Shown here one piece after another: positions 46,022 to 54,492 of a stretch of DNA of 64,000 nt. Numbering within the stretch: the stretch's first letter is position 1; each line of letters starts with the position of its first letter. The translations under genes and the position numbers were made by a program. The stretch is from JALOLG01 sp963776935 (GTDB lineage: Bacteria > Actinomycetota > Acidimicrobiia > Acidimicrobiales > Ilumatobacteraceae): contig CAVZOP010000002.1 of assembly GCA_963776935.1 (NCBI GenBank), positions 1 to 64,000 of the forward strand. Direction: 5' to 3'. The notes below the pieces were generated by a model that did no database searches, was not told the DNA's origin, and saw nothing but the letters and a program-made list of their open reading frames with translations.

Positions 46022-47107
46022 TCAGAGGACGACGACGCTGCGGAGCACGTCGCCCTGCTCCATCTTGTGGAACGCATCCTCCACCTGGTCGAGGGCGATC
46101 GTCTCCGACACGAACCCGTCGAGGTCGAGACGGCCCTGCTGGTAGAGGTCGATCAGCATCGGGAAGTCGCGCGACGGCAGGCAGTCGCCGTACCACGACG
46201 ACTTGAGCGAGCCACCGCGTCCGAACACCTCGATGAACGGCAGCTCGATCGTCATGTCGGGTCGTGGCACCCCGACCAGCACGACCGTGCCGGCGAGGTC
46301 GCGCGCCTCGAACGCCTGGCGGTACACGACCGGGTTGCCGACGGCCTCGATGCACACGTCGGCGCCGTTGCCGTTGGTGACCGACTTGATGTACTCGACC
46401 GGGTCGGCGTGCTTCGAGTTGCAGGTGTGGGTGGCACCGAAGCCCGTTGCCCACTCGAGCTTGCGGTCATCGACGTCGACGGCGACGATCGTCGCGGCAC
46501 CCGCCAGCGCGGCCCCGGCGATCGCCGCATCGCCCACGCCGCCGCATCCGAAAACGGCGACCGAGTCGCCGCGCGTCACGCCGCCGGTGTTGATCGCCGC
46601 CCCGAGCCCGGCCATCACGCCGCAGCCGAGCAGGCCCGCGGCGGCGGCCGGCGCCGACGGATCGACCTTCGTGCACTGGCCGCTGTGGACGAGCGTCTTG
46701 TCGGCGAACGCCCCGATCCCGAGCGCCGGCGACAGCTCGGTGCCGTCGGTGAGCGTCATCTTCTGGGACGCGTTGAACGTGCTGAAGCAGTACCACGGGC
46801 GCCCACGGAGACACGAGCGGCACGAACCGCACACGGCGCGCCAGTTGAGGATCACGAAGTCGCCCGGCGCGACGCTGGTCACACCGTCGCCAACCGACTC
46901 GACGACGCCGGCCGCCTCGTGTCCGAGCAGGAACGGGAAGTCGTCGTTGATCCCGCCCTCGCGGTAGTGCAGGTCGGTGTGGCACACCCCGCAGGCCTGG
47001 ATGGCGACGACCGCCTCACCCGGACCGGGATCCGGGATCACGATCGTCTCGATGCTGACCGGTTCGCCCTTGGCCCGGGCGATCACTCCTCGTACTTCCT
47101 GCGACAT
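46022..47107 (-). CDS. mscR: S-(hydroxymethyl)mycothiol dehydrogenase
   Basis: Oxidises the formaldehyde-mycothiol adduct with NAD; a zinc medium-chain dehydrogenase. It shows CGVCHTDLHYREGGINDDFP, FLLGHEAAGVVESVGDGVTS, the structural-zinc cysteines in NWRAVCGSCRSCLRGRPWYC, and the NAD-binding VAVFGCGGVGDAAIAGAALA. The ATG at 47107 gives 361 residues, normal for MscR. Its presence implies that this organism makes mycothiol, an actinobacterial thiol. Paired with the MBL hydrolase downstream, it forms a formaldehyde-detoxification unit. Two family A palindromes lie upstream of it. Confidence 0.92.
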   Translation of the reverse strand: MSQEVRGVIARAKGEPVSIETIVIPDPGPGEAVVAIQACGVCHTDLHYREGGINDDFPFLLGHEAAGVVESVGDGVTSVAPGDFVILNWRAVCGSCRSCLRGRPWYCFSTFNASQKMTLTDGTELSPALGIGAFADKTLVHSGQCTKVDPSAPAAAAGLLGCGVMAGLGAAINTGGVTRGDSVAVFGCGGVGDAAIAGAALAGAATIVAVDVDDRKLEWATGFGATHTCNSKHADPVEYIKSVTNGNGADVCIEAVGNPVVYRQAFEARDLAGTVVLVGVPRPDMTIELPFIEVFGRGGSLKSSWYGDCLPSRDFPMLIDLYQQGRLDLDGFVSETIALDQVEDAFHKMEQGDVLRSVVVL

Positions 47108-47143
47108 AGCCGCCGAACGTACCCCACCCACCCCCAACCCCCC

Positions 47144-47192
47144 GAACTGTCTGCTTCAGATGAGCCCTCGGGCAGTCTGGAGCAGACAGAAC
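47144..47192. repeat. 49-bp palindromic element, family A copy 5
   Basis: GAAC-oriented copy with arms CTGTCTGCTTCAGA and TCTGGAGCAGACAG (one G-U type pairing). It is followed by a run of G and, 14 bp later, by copy 6. Confidence 0.85.
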
Positions 47193-47206
47193 GGGGGGTT
47201 GTTGCT

Positions 47207-47255
47207 GAACTGTCTGCTTCAGATGAGCCCACGGGCAGTCTGAGGCAGACAGAAC
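47207..47255. repeat. 49-bp palindromic element, family A copy 6
   Basis: GAAC-oriented copy, same direction as copy 5, with arms CTGTCTGCTTCAGA and TCTGAGGCAGACAG. It ends 6 bp from the nucS stop, so copies 5 and 6 separate nucS from mscR and could end the nucS transcript. Confidence 0.85.
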
Positions 47256-47261
47256 GGGGGG

Positions 47262-47921
47262 TTAGAACAACCGGAGGTCTTGGGGGTGGAGGCCGCGGAG
47301 CTCGTCGTAGTCGACTTCGACCCAGCGGAAGCCGCGGGACTCGGCGAGTACGCGTGCCTGCGGCTTGATCGACTGGGCGACGAACATGCCGCGCACCTCG
47401 CCGAGCGACGAGTCGAGCTGGAGGCGTTCGACGTAGCGGGCGAGCTGCTCGACCCCGTCGATCTCGCCGCGGCGCTTGACCTCGACGGCGACGACCTGGC
47501 CCGATGCGTCTCGGCAGACGAGGTCGACCGGGCCGATCGCCGTCGGGTACTCGCGCCGCACCAGGGTGAGGCCGGCTTCGATCGAGTGCGGTGACGCGGC
47601 GAGCAGCACCTGGAGGTGGGCCTCGACGCCGTCCTTCTGCAACCCCGGATCCTGGCCGAGGTCGGACGCCACGTCGGAGATCACCTCGTGCAGCGTGATC
47701 GTCAACGTCTCGCCCTTCTGGTTGGTGACGATCCACCGGTCGGGCGACACGACGAGCGTGTTCGGGGCGTTCATCCAGTTCAGCGGCTTGTACGCGCCAC
47801 CGTCGGCGTGGACGGCCACGCACCCGTCGGCCTTGAGCATGATCAGCCGCGTCGCCTCGGGGAGGTGGGCGGACAGTCGACCCGTGTAGTCGACCGTGCA
47901 ACGAGCGATCACGAGGCGCAC
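47262..47921 (-). CDS. nucS: Mismatch-specific endonuclease NucS (EndoMS)
   Basis: Cuts mismatched DNA and provides mismatch repair in actinobacteria that lack MutS/MutL (known). The N-terminal beta region (RLVIARCTVDYTGRLSAHLP, DGGAYKPLNWMNAPNTLVVS) and the nuclease core (GPVDLVCRDASGQVVAVEVK, REGEID-like RRGEIDGVEQLARYVERL) are present, including the D, E and K of the RecB-like site. It has 219 residues with a GTG start. The end DYDELRGLHPQDLRLF resembles the family's beta-clamp-binding tail. Confidence 0.95.
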   Translation of the reverse strand: MRLVIARCTVDYTGRLSAHLPEATRLIMLKADGCVAVHADGGAYKPLNWMNAPNTLVVSPDRWIVTNQKGETLTITLHEVISDVASDLGQDPGLQKDGVEAHLQVLLAASPHSIEAGLTLVRREYPTAIGPVDLVCRDASGQVVAVEVKRRGEIDGVEQLARYVERLQLDSSLGEVRGMFVAQSIKPQARVLAESRGFRWVEVDYDELRGLHPQDLRLF

Positions 47922-47945
47922 GCCAGCGACGCTAACCGGGCTGCT

Positions 47946-49541
47946 TCAACGCGACTGGACGTGGTCGCGCATGCGCTTCTGGATCAACTCGCGGCGTTGC
48001 TGGAGCTCGCGGTACGTGAGCCCGTCGACCGAGGCGTCGAGCCCGAACCCGGCCTTGACGCTGTCGAGGTCGAGCTGCATCGACCGCGGGTCGATGCCGA
48101 GGTCGCGGCCGAGCTGCTCGCCGTGCCGCACCGCGAACGTCATCGAGATGTTGGCGATCTCGGCCAGCAGGTCGAGATCGGGCGCCAGCCGGGCGATCGC
48201 GCCGTCGAGGAACACCATGTTCTTGACGTAGAGCATCAGCTCCTTGGGCATCCGGGCGCCGTAGCCGAGCAGTGCCTTGACGACACGCTGGACCTCCTTG
48301 ACCATCTCCTCGCCCGTCAACGTCGTCGGGTCGATGGGCGCCTGGTCGAGGCGCAGGTCGCGGATCACCGCGTCGAGGTCGGTGTCGGCCGGAAGCGCAC
48401 CCAGGTCGCGCAGCGCCGCCATCTGCCCCTTCACGTCGTTGGTGGTCGCCGCCACCATCATCCGCAGGAACGCCAACCGCCGCTCGTGGGACAGACGCCC
48501 GACGATGCCGAAGTCGAGCAGCGCAGTGCGCCCATCGGGCAGCACGAACAGGTTGCCGCCATGGAGGTCGCCGTGGAAGATCCCGTGGATGAGTGCCCCT
48601 TCCATGAAGGCGATCATCCCCGTGCGGATCACGGCTTCGGTGTCGATCCCGGCGTCGCGCATCCCGGTGGCGTCGTCGAAGCTGAACCCGGACACCCGCT
48701 CCATCACGAGCACGCGGCGCGTCACCAGCTTCGGGTGCGGTCGGGGGACGACGTAGCCGTCCTGGTCGAGGTCACGCAGTACGGCGGCGATGTCGAGCAT
48801 GTTGGCCGCTTCCATCCGGAAGTCGAGCTCCTCGACGATCGTCTCGGCGAACAGCTCGACGAGTGCGGGCGGATTGGCGAGGGCGGCGACCGGGATGCGG
48901 CCGACGAGGTGGGGCGCCAGCCACGCCATCACCCGCAGGTCGTGGCGCACGAGACGGTCGACGGACGGTCGCTGCACCTTGACGACGACGTCCTCGCCGG
49001 TGCGCAGCCGCGCCCCGTGGACCTGGGCGATCGACGCCGCCGCCAGCGGTGTGCGGTCGAACGACTCGAACACGTCCTCGAGGCGCGAGCCGAGATCCTC
49101 CTCGACGGTCCGGCGCACGTCGTCGAACGCCTCGGCCGGGACCTGATCGCGGCACTTCCGGAACTCGCCGACCAGCTCGGGCGGGAACAGGCCCTCACCC
49201 GAGGAGATGATCTGGCCGAGCTTGATGTAGGTCGGCCCGAGATGCTCGGCGGCCAGGCGCAGTCGACGCGAGATGTCGCTGCGACCGGCCTCGATCGACG
49301 CGTATTGCCGGCGGCGCTTGCGCCACAACCAGGGGACGAGGGCGACGGTGAGCCGGACGACGACGGTGATCACACGGCGGCCGGGGGGGATCCGGGTCGG
49401 TCGTGTGAGCCGCGGCACTTCGGCCTTGGCGGCGGCTCGAAGTTGTGCGGCGCCGTGCAGCCAGGCCGTCTGGTCGCGGTGGACGATCCACGGGGCGTGC
49501 TCGGTGAACGCCGCCCACTCGCAGTCGGCCGGGTGCGTCAT
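47946..49541 (-). CDS. ABC1/UbiB-family atypical kinase
   Basis: A 531-residue AarF/UbiB-type protein. It has the characteristic LGPTYIKLGQIISSGEGLFP (KxGQ motif), PLAAASIAQVHGARLRTGED (Ala-rich loop), VVVKVQRPSV with the kinase lysine, FHGDLHGGNLFVLPDG and LLDFGIVGRLS (metal site). A hydrophobic stretch near residues 58-70 may associate with the membrane. In bacteria UbiB acts in quinone biosynthesis (known); here no quinone genes are near. The ATG at 49541 follows a GGGGG stretch; the frame upstream is not family-like. nucS starts 24 bp downstream on the same strand. Confidence 0.9.
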   Translation of the reverse strand: MTHPADCEWAAFTEHAPWIVHRDQTAWLHGAAQLRAAAKAEVPRLTRPTRIPPGRRVITVVVRLTVALVPWLWRKRRRQYASIEAGRSDISRRLRLAAEHLGPTYIKLGQIISSGEGLFPPELVGEFRKCRDQVPAEAFDDVRRTVEEDLGSRLEDVFESFDRTPLAAASIAQVHGARLRTGEDVVVKVQRPSVDRLVRHDLRVMAWLAPHLVGRIPVAALANPPALVELFAETIVEELDFRMEAANMLDIAAVLRDLDQDGYVVPRPHPKLVTRRVLVMERVSGFSFDDATGMRDAGIDTEAVIRTGMIAFMEGALIHGIFHGDLHGGNLFVLPDGRTALLDFGIVGRLSHERRLAFLRMMVAATTNDVKGQMAALRDLGALPADTDLDAVIRDLRLDQAPIDPTTLTGEEMVKEVQRVVKALLGYGARMPKELMLYVKNMVFLDGAIARLAPDLDLLAEIANISMTFAVRHGEQLGRDLGIDPRSMQLDLDSVKAGFGLDASVDGLTYRELQQRRELIQKRMRDHVQSR

Positions 49542-49986
49542 GGCCCCCAGGATGCCGGGATCCCCTCGCGATCGCGCCACGATCGGTACTCGATGTCGCG
49601 TCCGGCCGGCCGCGGGGGACGGGACCGATCGCGGGTGATTGATGGGGGATTCGCGGGAGAGAGGGAGTCTTCGACGAGCCGGGCTCAAGGTGACCAGGGG
49701 CGACGCCGATGACCTTGTATGTCATCGGTGACGATCTTCACGGCTGCCGAGCTCGTCGTGCTCACGTCGATGCTCGTGGCCCTGCTCCGCAAGCGTGCGG
49801 CCCAGTTGTGCCCGGTCCACGTCGAGCGCTGACTCGAGCGATGGGCGGGACTGCAGGCGACGCGGCGGCTGCCGGCGACGATTAAACGACCCCCAGCGGG
49901 GCTGAAAGCGACGTAACGTCCGGCGCTATTGTTCGACCGGTCCGTGCTGGCCTCGACCGGCCGCGAGTCAACGGCTGGGGGTACCG
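49542..49986. other. Intergenic stretch with a possible small gene
   Basis: The gap separates divergent genes. Apart from the small frame at 49719-49832 I see no gene. CTGCCGAGCTCGTC-type sequence is within that frame. Promoters for both flanking genes must lie here, but I recognise no clear boxes. Confidence 0.4.
49719..49832 (+). CDS. Possible 37-residue membrane peptide
   Basis: A short frame from an ATG reads MSSVTIFTAAELVVLTSMLV then ALLRKRAAQLCPVHVER. It has one hydrophobic helix and a basic, cysteine-containing tail, the shape of small single-pass proteins. No good ribosome site is visible, so it could be chance. Confidence 0.25.
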   Translation: MSSVTIFTAAELVVLTSMLVALLRKRAAQLCPVHVER

Positions 49987-51645
49987 ATGTACTACGTCAC
50001 CGACACGGCGCTGTCGGAACGTTTTCCGATCTACACACGCGCCAACGTCGGCGAGGTGTTCCCCGACCCCGTCACGCCGCTGACGAGCGACACGGCCCTG
50101 TGGCTGGCCGAGCTCGGCTGGCGCGATGCCTGGGCCCGGATGGGAGCCTTCGAGCTCGACGAGTTCCCCCGCGACCAGTTCTGCCAGCTCGGCGTGCTCG
50201 GCGGGTACTGCTACCTCAACGCCTCCCTGGTCCGCCTGTTCGGGGAACGGGCACCGGGGTTGTCGTGGCGGGCGATGGACGAGCAGTTCTTCGGCGTCCA
50301 GCCCGGCATCCCCGACTACGACGAGCAGCCCGGTGATCAGCGGCCGGATCTGACGACGAAGCTCGGCGAGACGTTCTCGTGGGTGTTCGGACAGACGTCG
50401 CTGACCGATCTCGCCCGTCTGACGGATCATCGCACGCTCACGATCGAGCTGCGCGCCCGCCGCCCCGATCTCACCGCGATGTCGGAACGCCAGCTGTGGG
50501 AGCGTTTCCAGCACCTCCTGCCGGTGCACCGGGAGCTGTTCGCGGAGCACATCTTCACGTCGTACATGGCCTCCGTCCCGGCCGGCGTGATCGGCACAAT
50601 CGCCGAAGCGGTCGGGCGACCCGATCTCGTCCTGACCGTCCTCAGCGGCATCGGCGACGTCGATTCGGCCGCGCCCAGTCATGCGATGTGGGCCCTGTCG
50701 CGCATCGACCAGCGCAGCGACGAGTTCGCCGACGGGTTCGCCCGGTTTCTCTTCGACTTCGGGAGTCGCGGACCCAACGAGTGGGAGGCTCGGTCACCGA
50801 CATGGGAGACCCGCCCGGCGCTCGCGATCGCGGCCATCGACCGGATGCGTGCGGCGCCGGATTCGGCGGCCCCCTCCGGCCAGTTCGAGGTGCGCGCGCT
50901 CCAACGTCAGGAGGCCGCGGAGCAGCTGCTCGACCTGGTCAAGGGTGACGCCGAGGCCGCCGCGAATCTCCAGGCCGCGATCGGCTGTTCGACGGCATGG
51001 CTGCCCGGCCGCGAGCGCACCAAGACGAACTGCATCCGGCTCATCCACGAGATGAGGGTGTCGATGCGCGAGATCGGCAGACGGATGGTCGAGCGCGGGG
51101 TGTTCGACGAGATCGAGGATTTCGGCTTCGTGCGCGCCACCGAGATCGACGTGCTCCTCGACGGCGACGCGTCCACGCTCACACCGTTGATCCGGGAACG
51201 TCGCACCCAGTACCAGTCGCTGCAGACGAAGGTGCCACCGTTCGTGTTCGTCGGCGCGGCCGATGGTCCCGACACCTGGCCGGAGCGCGGTGCCACCACC
51301 GTCGATCACCTCGCCGACGGCGACGAGCTGCGTGGGCTGCCGGGCTGTCCCGGTGTTGCGGAGGGGAGAGCGCGCGTCATCCTCGACTCCAACGACCCAT
51401 TCGGCCTCGAACCCGGCGACGTGCTGATCGCGCCCATCACCGACCCGTCGTGGACGCCGCTGTTCGTACCGGCGGCAGCAGTCGTCGTCGATGTCGGCGC
51501 CGCGCTGAGCCACGCGATCATCGTCAGCCGCGAGCTCGGGATCCCGTGCGTCGTCTCCGCTACGGACGCGACGCGGCGGATCCCCGACGGCGCATGGATC
51601 CGGGTCGATGGTGGTACCGGCGTGGTCACGGTGCTCGAGGTCTGA
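49987..51645 (+). CDS. PEP-utilising mobile (phosphohistidine) domain protein without ATP-grasp domain
   Basis: The last 90 residues (GLPGCPGVAEGRARVILDSN, GDVLIAPITDPSWTPLF, AAVVVDVGAALSHAIIVSRE, LGIPCVV) form the swivelling phosphohistidine domain of PEP synthase/PPDK-type enzymes, with the catalytic histidine in LSHAIIVSRELGIP. The first 460 residues are helical and start VFPDPVTPLTSDTALWLAEL; they lack the ATP-grasp and PEP-binding domains of complete enzymes. Rifampin-phosphotransferase relatives have a related middle (from memory). A separate ATP-grasp partner is needed for the known chemistry and is not nearby. It is 552 residues, complete, with an ATG, and heads a run with a CoA-transferase gene. 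Confidence 0.8.
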   Translation: MYYVTDTALSERFPIYTRANVGEVFPDPVTPLTSDTALWLAELGWRDAWARMGAFELDEFPRDQFCQLGVLGGYCYLNASLVRLFGERAPGLSWRAMDEQFFGVQPGIPDYDEQPGDQRPDLTTKLGETFSWVFGQTSLTDLARLTDHRTLTIELRARRPDLTAMSERQLWERFQHLLPVHRELFAEHIFTSYMASVPAGVIGTIAEAVGRPDLVLTVLSGIGDVDSAAPSHAMWALSRIDQRSDEFADGFARFLFDFGSRGPNEWEARSPTWETRPALAIAAIDRMRAAPDSAAPSGQFEVRALQRQEAAEQLLDLVKGDAEAAANLQAAIGCSTAWLPGRERTKTNCIRLIHEMRVSMREIGRRMVERGVFDEIEDFGFVRATEIDVLLDGDASTLTPLIRERRTQYQSLQTKVPPFVFVGAADGPDTWPERGATTVDHLADGDELRGLPGCPGVAEGRARVILDSNDPFGLEPGDVLIAPITDPSWTPLFVPAAAVVVDVGAALSHAIIVSRELGIPCVVSATDATRRIPDGAWIRVDGGTGVVTVLEV

Positions 51646-51648
51646 TCA

Positions 51649-52860
51649 GTGTCACCCGACGATGCATCGCGCGGGACCGAGTCCGCCACGACCGATGTCG
51701 GCGGACCGCTGCGCGGGTTCCGGATCGTGGAGCTGGCGATCTGGGTGGCCGGGCCGTCGGCGGCCGGGACGCTCGCCGACTGGGGCGCCGACGTGATCAA
51801 GATCGAGTCGCCCCAGGGTGACCCACAACGCGAGATCTTCGGCGCCATGGGGCTCGCCACCCAGACCGGCGTCCCGCCGTTCGAGACTGACAATCGCGGC
51901 AAGCGATCTGTCGTGCTCGACCTCGCCACCACCGATGGCCGCGAGCGCCTCGACCGGATCCTCGCCACTGCGGACGCCGTCGTCACCAACCTCCGGCCGG
52001 CGGCCCTCGAGCGACTGTCGCTCGACCACGAGGCCGTGCTGAAGCGGTTCCCGCGGTTGGTGTACGGGAGTCTTACCGGCTACGGGCTCGACGGGCCCGA
52101 CCGCGACCGGGCCGGTTACGACGCCGGCGCGTTCTGGGCCCGCTCGGGGGCGGCCCACACGTTCGTACCGCCCGGCCAGTTGCCGCCGGCGTTGCGCGCC
52201 GGCATGGGCGATCACATCACCGGGATCACCCTGGCCGCCGGCGTGCTCGCCAAGCTGCTCGAGCGGGAGCGCACCGGACGGGGCGGGCTGGTGGCGACGA
52301 GCCTGCTGCGCGCCGGCATGTACGCGATCGGCTGGGACTTCGGCGTCCAGCTGCGCTTCGGGCGGCGCGAGCGCACACGTGCCCGCGACCAGAGTCGAAC
52401 CCCGCTCACCAACTGCTACCTGGCCGCCGACGGGAAGGGGTTCTGGCTGATCTGCCTCGAGGCCGATCGCCACTGGCCGAACGTGGTCGCCGCGCTCGAT
52501 CGCCCCGACCTCGCCGACGATCCGCGGTTCGCCGACGCGTCCTCGCGGCTCGCCAACTCGGTCGCCCTCATCGCGGTGTTCGACGCGGTGTTCGCGACCC
52601 GTCCCTACGCCGAGTGGGCGGAGCGGTTCGACACCAACGACGTGTGGTACTCGCCGATCAACTCGATCGTCGATGCGATCGCGGATCCGCAGGTGATCGC
52701 ATCCGGCGGCATCGTCGACATGGCGCCCCGCGACGGCGAGGAGCCGTACCAGGCGATCGCCTCACCGGTCGATTTCGACCGTCGCCGGCAGCACCCCGGC
52801 CCGGTGCCGTTCCTCGGCGAACACACCGACGAGGTGCTGAACATCGACGCGGTCGATTGA
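51649..52860 (+). CDS. CaiB/BaiF family CoA-transferase
   Basis: A class III CoA-transferase that moves CoA between carboxylic acids. It shows LRGFRIVELAIWVAGPSAAG, LADWGADVIKIESPQGDP (the catalytic aspartate is expected further on), DNRGKRSVVLDLATTDGRER, YGSLTGYGLDGPDRDRAGYD, and RAGMGDHITGITLAAGVLAK where DHITG carries the likely catalytic Asp. At 403 residues it is full length. The GTG start lies 3 bp after the PEP-domain gene, so the two are coupled. The acyl substrate is not predictable. Confidence 0.93.
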   Translation: MSPDDASRGTESATTDVGGPLRGFRIVELAIWVAGPSAAGTLADWGADVIKIESPQGDPQREIFGAMGLATQTGVPPFETDNRGKRSVVLDLATTDGRERLDRILATADAVVTNLRPAALERLSLDHEAVLKRFPRLVYGSLTGYGLDGPDRDRAGYDAGAFWARSGAAHTFVPPGQLPPALRAGMGDHITGITLAAGVLAKLLERERTGRGGLVATSLLRAGMYAIGWDFGVQLRFGRRERTRARDQSRTPLTNCYLAADGKGFWLICLEADRHWPNVVAALDRPDLADDPRFADASSRLANSVALIAVFDAVFATRPYAEWAERFDTNDVWYSPINSIVDAIADPQVIASGGIVDMAPRDGEEPYQAIASPVDFDRRRQHPGPVPFLGEHTDEVLNIDAVD

Positions 52861-52868
52861 GTCGCGAG

Positions 52869-53492
52869 ATGTTCGTGCGCCCGTTCGCCGACCCCGACAC
52901 GCCGGCACTGTACGACGTGTGCCTGCGCACGGCCGACGCGGGTGGTGATGCGACGCACCTCCACCGCGAGCCGTCGCTCCCGGGGCACGTCTGGCTCGGT
53001 GCGTATCTCGCCCTCGAGCCCGAGCTGGCCTGGGTCGTCGACGACGGGAGTGGCCGGCCGGTCGGCTATGTCGTCGGTGCCGATGACACCCTGGCGTTCG
53101 AGGAGTCCAGGGAGCGGTCGTGGTGGCCCGGTCTGCGAGCGCTGTATCCGGAGACGATCGATCGATCCGACACGCTGGCCACCGGCACGATGACCGGCGC
53201 CGACGAGGAGCTGATTCGGACGATCCATCATCCGCATCCGCCGGTGCCCGAGGTCGTCGCGGAGTATCCGTCGCACCTCCACATCGACCTGCTGCCCGAG
53301 GCGCAGGGGCACGGGCTCGGTCGGGTGTTGATCGACACGCTCGGCGCCGCCCTCGTTCGCCGCGGTTCGACCGGCGTGTACGTCGGCGTGGCGGCAGTCA
53401 ACACGCCTGCCCTCGGGTTCTATCGCCGGGTCGGGTTCGTCGACCTGCTGGTTGCCCCGGGCGTGGTCTGGCTCGGCCGCCGCCTCGCCTGA
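52869..53492 (+). CDS. GNAT-family N-acetyltransferase
   Basis: A 207-residue acetyltransferase. FVRPFADPDTPALYDVCLRT starts the fold, LHIDLLPEAQGHGLGRVLID is the acetyl-CoA loop, and VAAVNTPALGFYRRVGFVDL is the closing segment. The long middle insert (ESRERSWWPGLRALYPETID) recalls the bacterial O-GlcNAcase-linked GNAT subgroup (from memory). The ATG lies 8 bp after the CoA-transferase stop; the frame upstream overlaps it and is rejected. The substrate is unknown. Confidence 0.88.
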   Translation: MFVRPFADPDTPALYDVCLRTADAGGDATHLHREPSLPGHVWLGAYLALEPELAWVVDDGSGRPVGYVVGADDTLAFEESRERSWWPGLRALYPETIDRSDTLATGTMTGADEELIRTIHHPHPPVPEVVAEYPSHLHIDLLPEAQGHGLGRVLIDTLGAALVRRGSTGVYVGVAAVNTPALGFYRRVGFVDLLVAPGVVWLGRRLA

Positions 53493-53522
53493 CGGTGAGG
53501 ACCGCCGACGTTGCAGCGGCCG

Positions 53523-53813
53523 CTACTCGGCGCCCTCGACGAGGAACACCCGGCTCTGCGCCGCGGCCTGGCGCAGCGGCAGCGCCGCCTGGTAGTCGTC
53601 GCCGTTGTACCAGTCCCGTGCTTGTTCCATGCTGTCGAATCGGAGCACCACGATGCGGCCCGTCACCGGCTCGCCCTCGAGTGACTCGACGGCGCCGCCA
53701 CGGACCTCGTAGCTGCCGCCGCCGGCGACGACGCTGGCGCCGGCCAACGGTTTGTAGTTCTCGTAGACGTCAGGATCGGTGACTGACACCTCAGCGATCA
53801 CGTACGCGGCCAT
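53523..53813 (-). CDS. DUF1330 family protein
   Basis: A 96-residue dimeric alpha-beta barrel protein of the DUF1330 family: AYVIAEVSVTDPDVYENYKP, the GGSYEVRGGAVESLEGEP middle, and RIVVLRFDSMEQARDWYNGD. Function is not established. Its start overlaps the end of the upstream gene by 23 bases. It closes the - strand run that begins at ettA and is convergent with the GNAT gene. Confidence 0.9.
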   Translation of the reverse strand: MAAYVIAEVSVTDPDVYENYKPLAGASVVAGGGSYEVRGGAVESLEGEPVTGRIVVLRFDSMEQARDWYNGDDYQAALPLRQAAAQSRVFLVEGAE

Positions 53814-54456
53814 CGTTTCCCCTCTTCCGACAGTGATGTGTGTTGGTGGCTTCGAGCCGGCGCGCCAGCTCCTCGATCACGGGGAGCCCGACCCGGAGGA
53901 ACGAACGGTTGCCCGTGCGGCGCGGCGTCGCCGGGATCAGCTCGAGCACCGTCACGTTGAACGATGGCGACGCCGAGACCTGCAGTTGGGCGGTCCGATG
54001 CTTCACCCATCCGGTGCGCAGCGAAGCCGTCCACACCGGGTACGTCGACTGCGTCGGCTTCGACCCGCGATCGATCCTGAGTCGAGGGATCGGTTCGGCG
54101 AACAACTCGCCCGACCCGGCCACCTCCCACGCCTGCCACGGGTCGAGCAGGACGGGTCGGATGATCTCGGACTTCGTTCCCTCGCGCGCGGTGGCGGCGG
54201 GGGTGGTCGGATGCGAGCCCATACGGGGTCCCGCCTTGGCGTGGAACTGGCGGGCGTGGTCGATGCCGCCGTGCAGCGCCGTGACGGCCTTGCGCAACTG
54301 GTCGCCCACCGGCGTGACGCCATCGGGCCCTCGGTGTGCGCCGTCGTGTTCCGGGCCGGTGATGATCGTCGACCCGGTCGCGTACACGACCACGTCGTGG
54401 GCCTCGATCTCTTGCGCCTTGCGGTCGGCGCCGGGCGATGTTCGTGTCCGCACCAC
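53791..54456 (-). CDS. Hypothetical protein downstream of the duplicated His-rich protein
   Basis: About 221 residues that I do not recognise. Visible features are EAHDVVVYATGSTIITGPEH, GGIDHARQFHAKAGPRMGSH, LLDPWQAWEVAGSGELF, and VWTASLRTGWVKHRTAQLQV with a closing VGLPVIEELARRLEA. It has no signal peptide or membrane helix. The frame is open to a TTG at 54477; the GTG at 54456 is my choice, without a strong ribosome site. It lies 36 bp after the His-rich membrane gene and overlaps the DUF1330 gene by 23 bases, so all three are probably cotranscribed. Confidence 0.65.
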   Translation of the reverse strand: MVRTRTSPGADRKAQEIEAHDVVVYATGSTIITGPEHDGAHRGPDGVTPVGDQLRKAVTALHGGIDHARQFHAKAGPRMGSHPTTPAATAREGTKSEIIRPVLLDPWQAWEVAGSGELFAEPIPRLRIDRGSKPTQSTYPVWTASLRTGWVKHRTAQLQVSASPSFNVTVLELIPATPRRTGNRSFLRVGLPVIEELARRLEATNTHHCRKRGNDGRVRDR

Positions 54457-54492
54457 GCCGCCGACGTTACCGCCCAAGATGTTGCGGACCGG

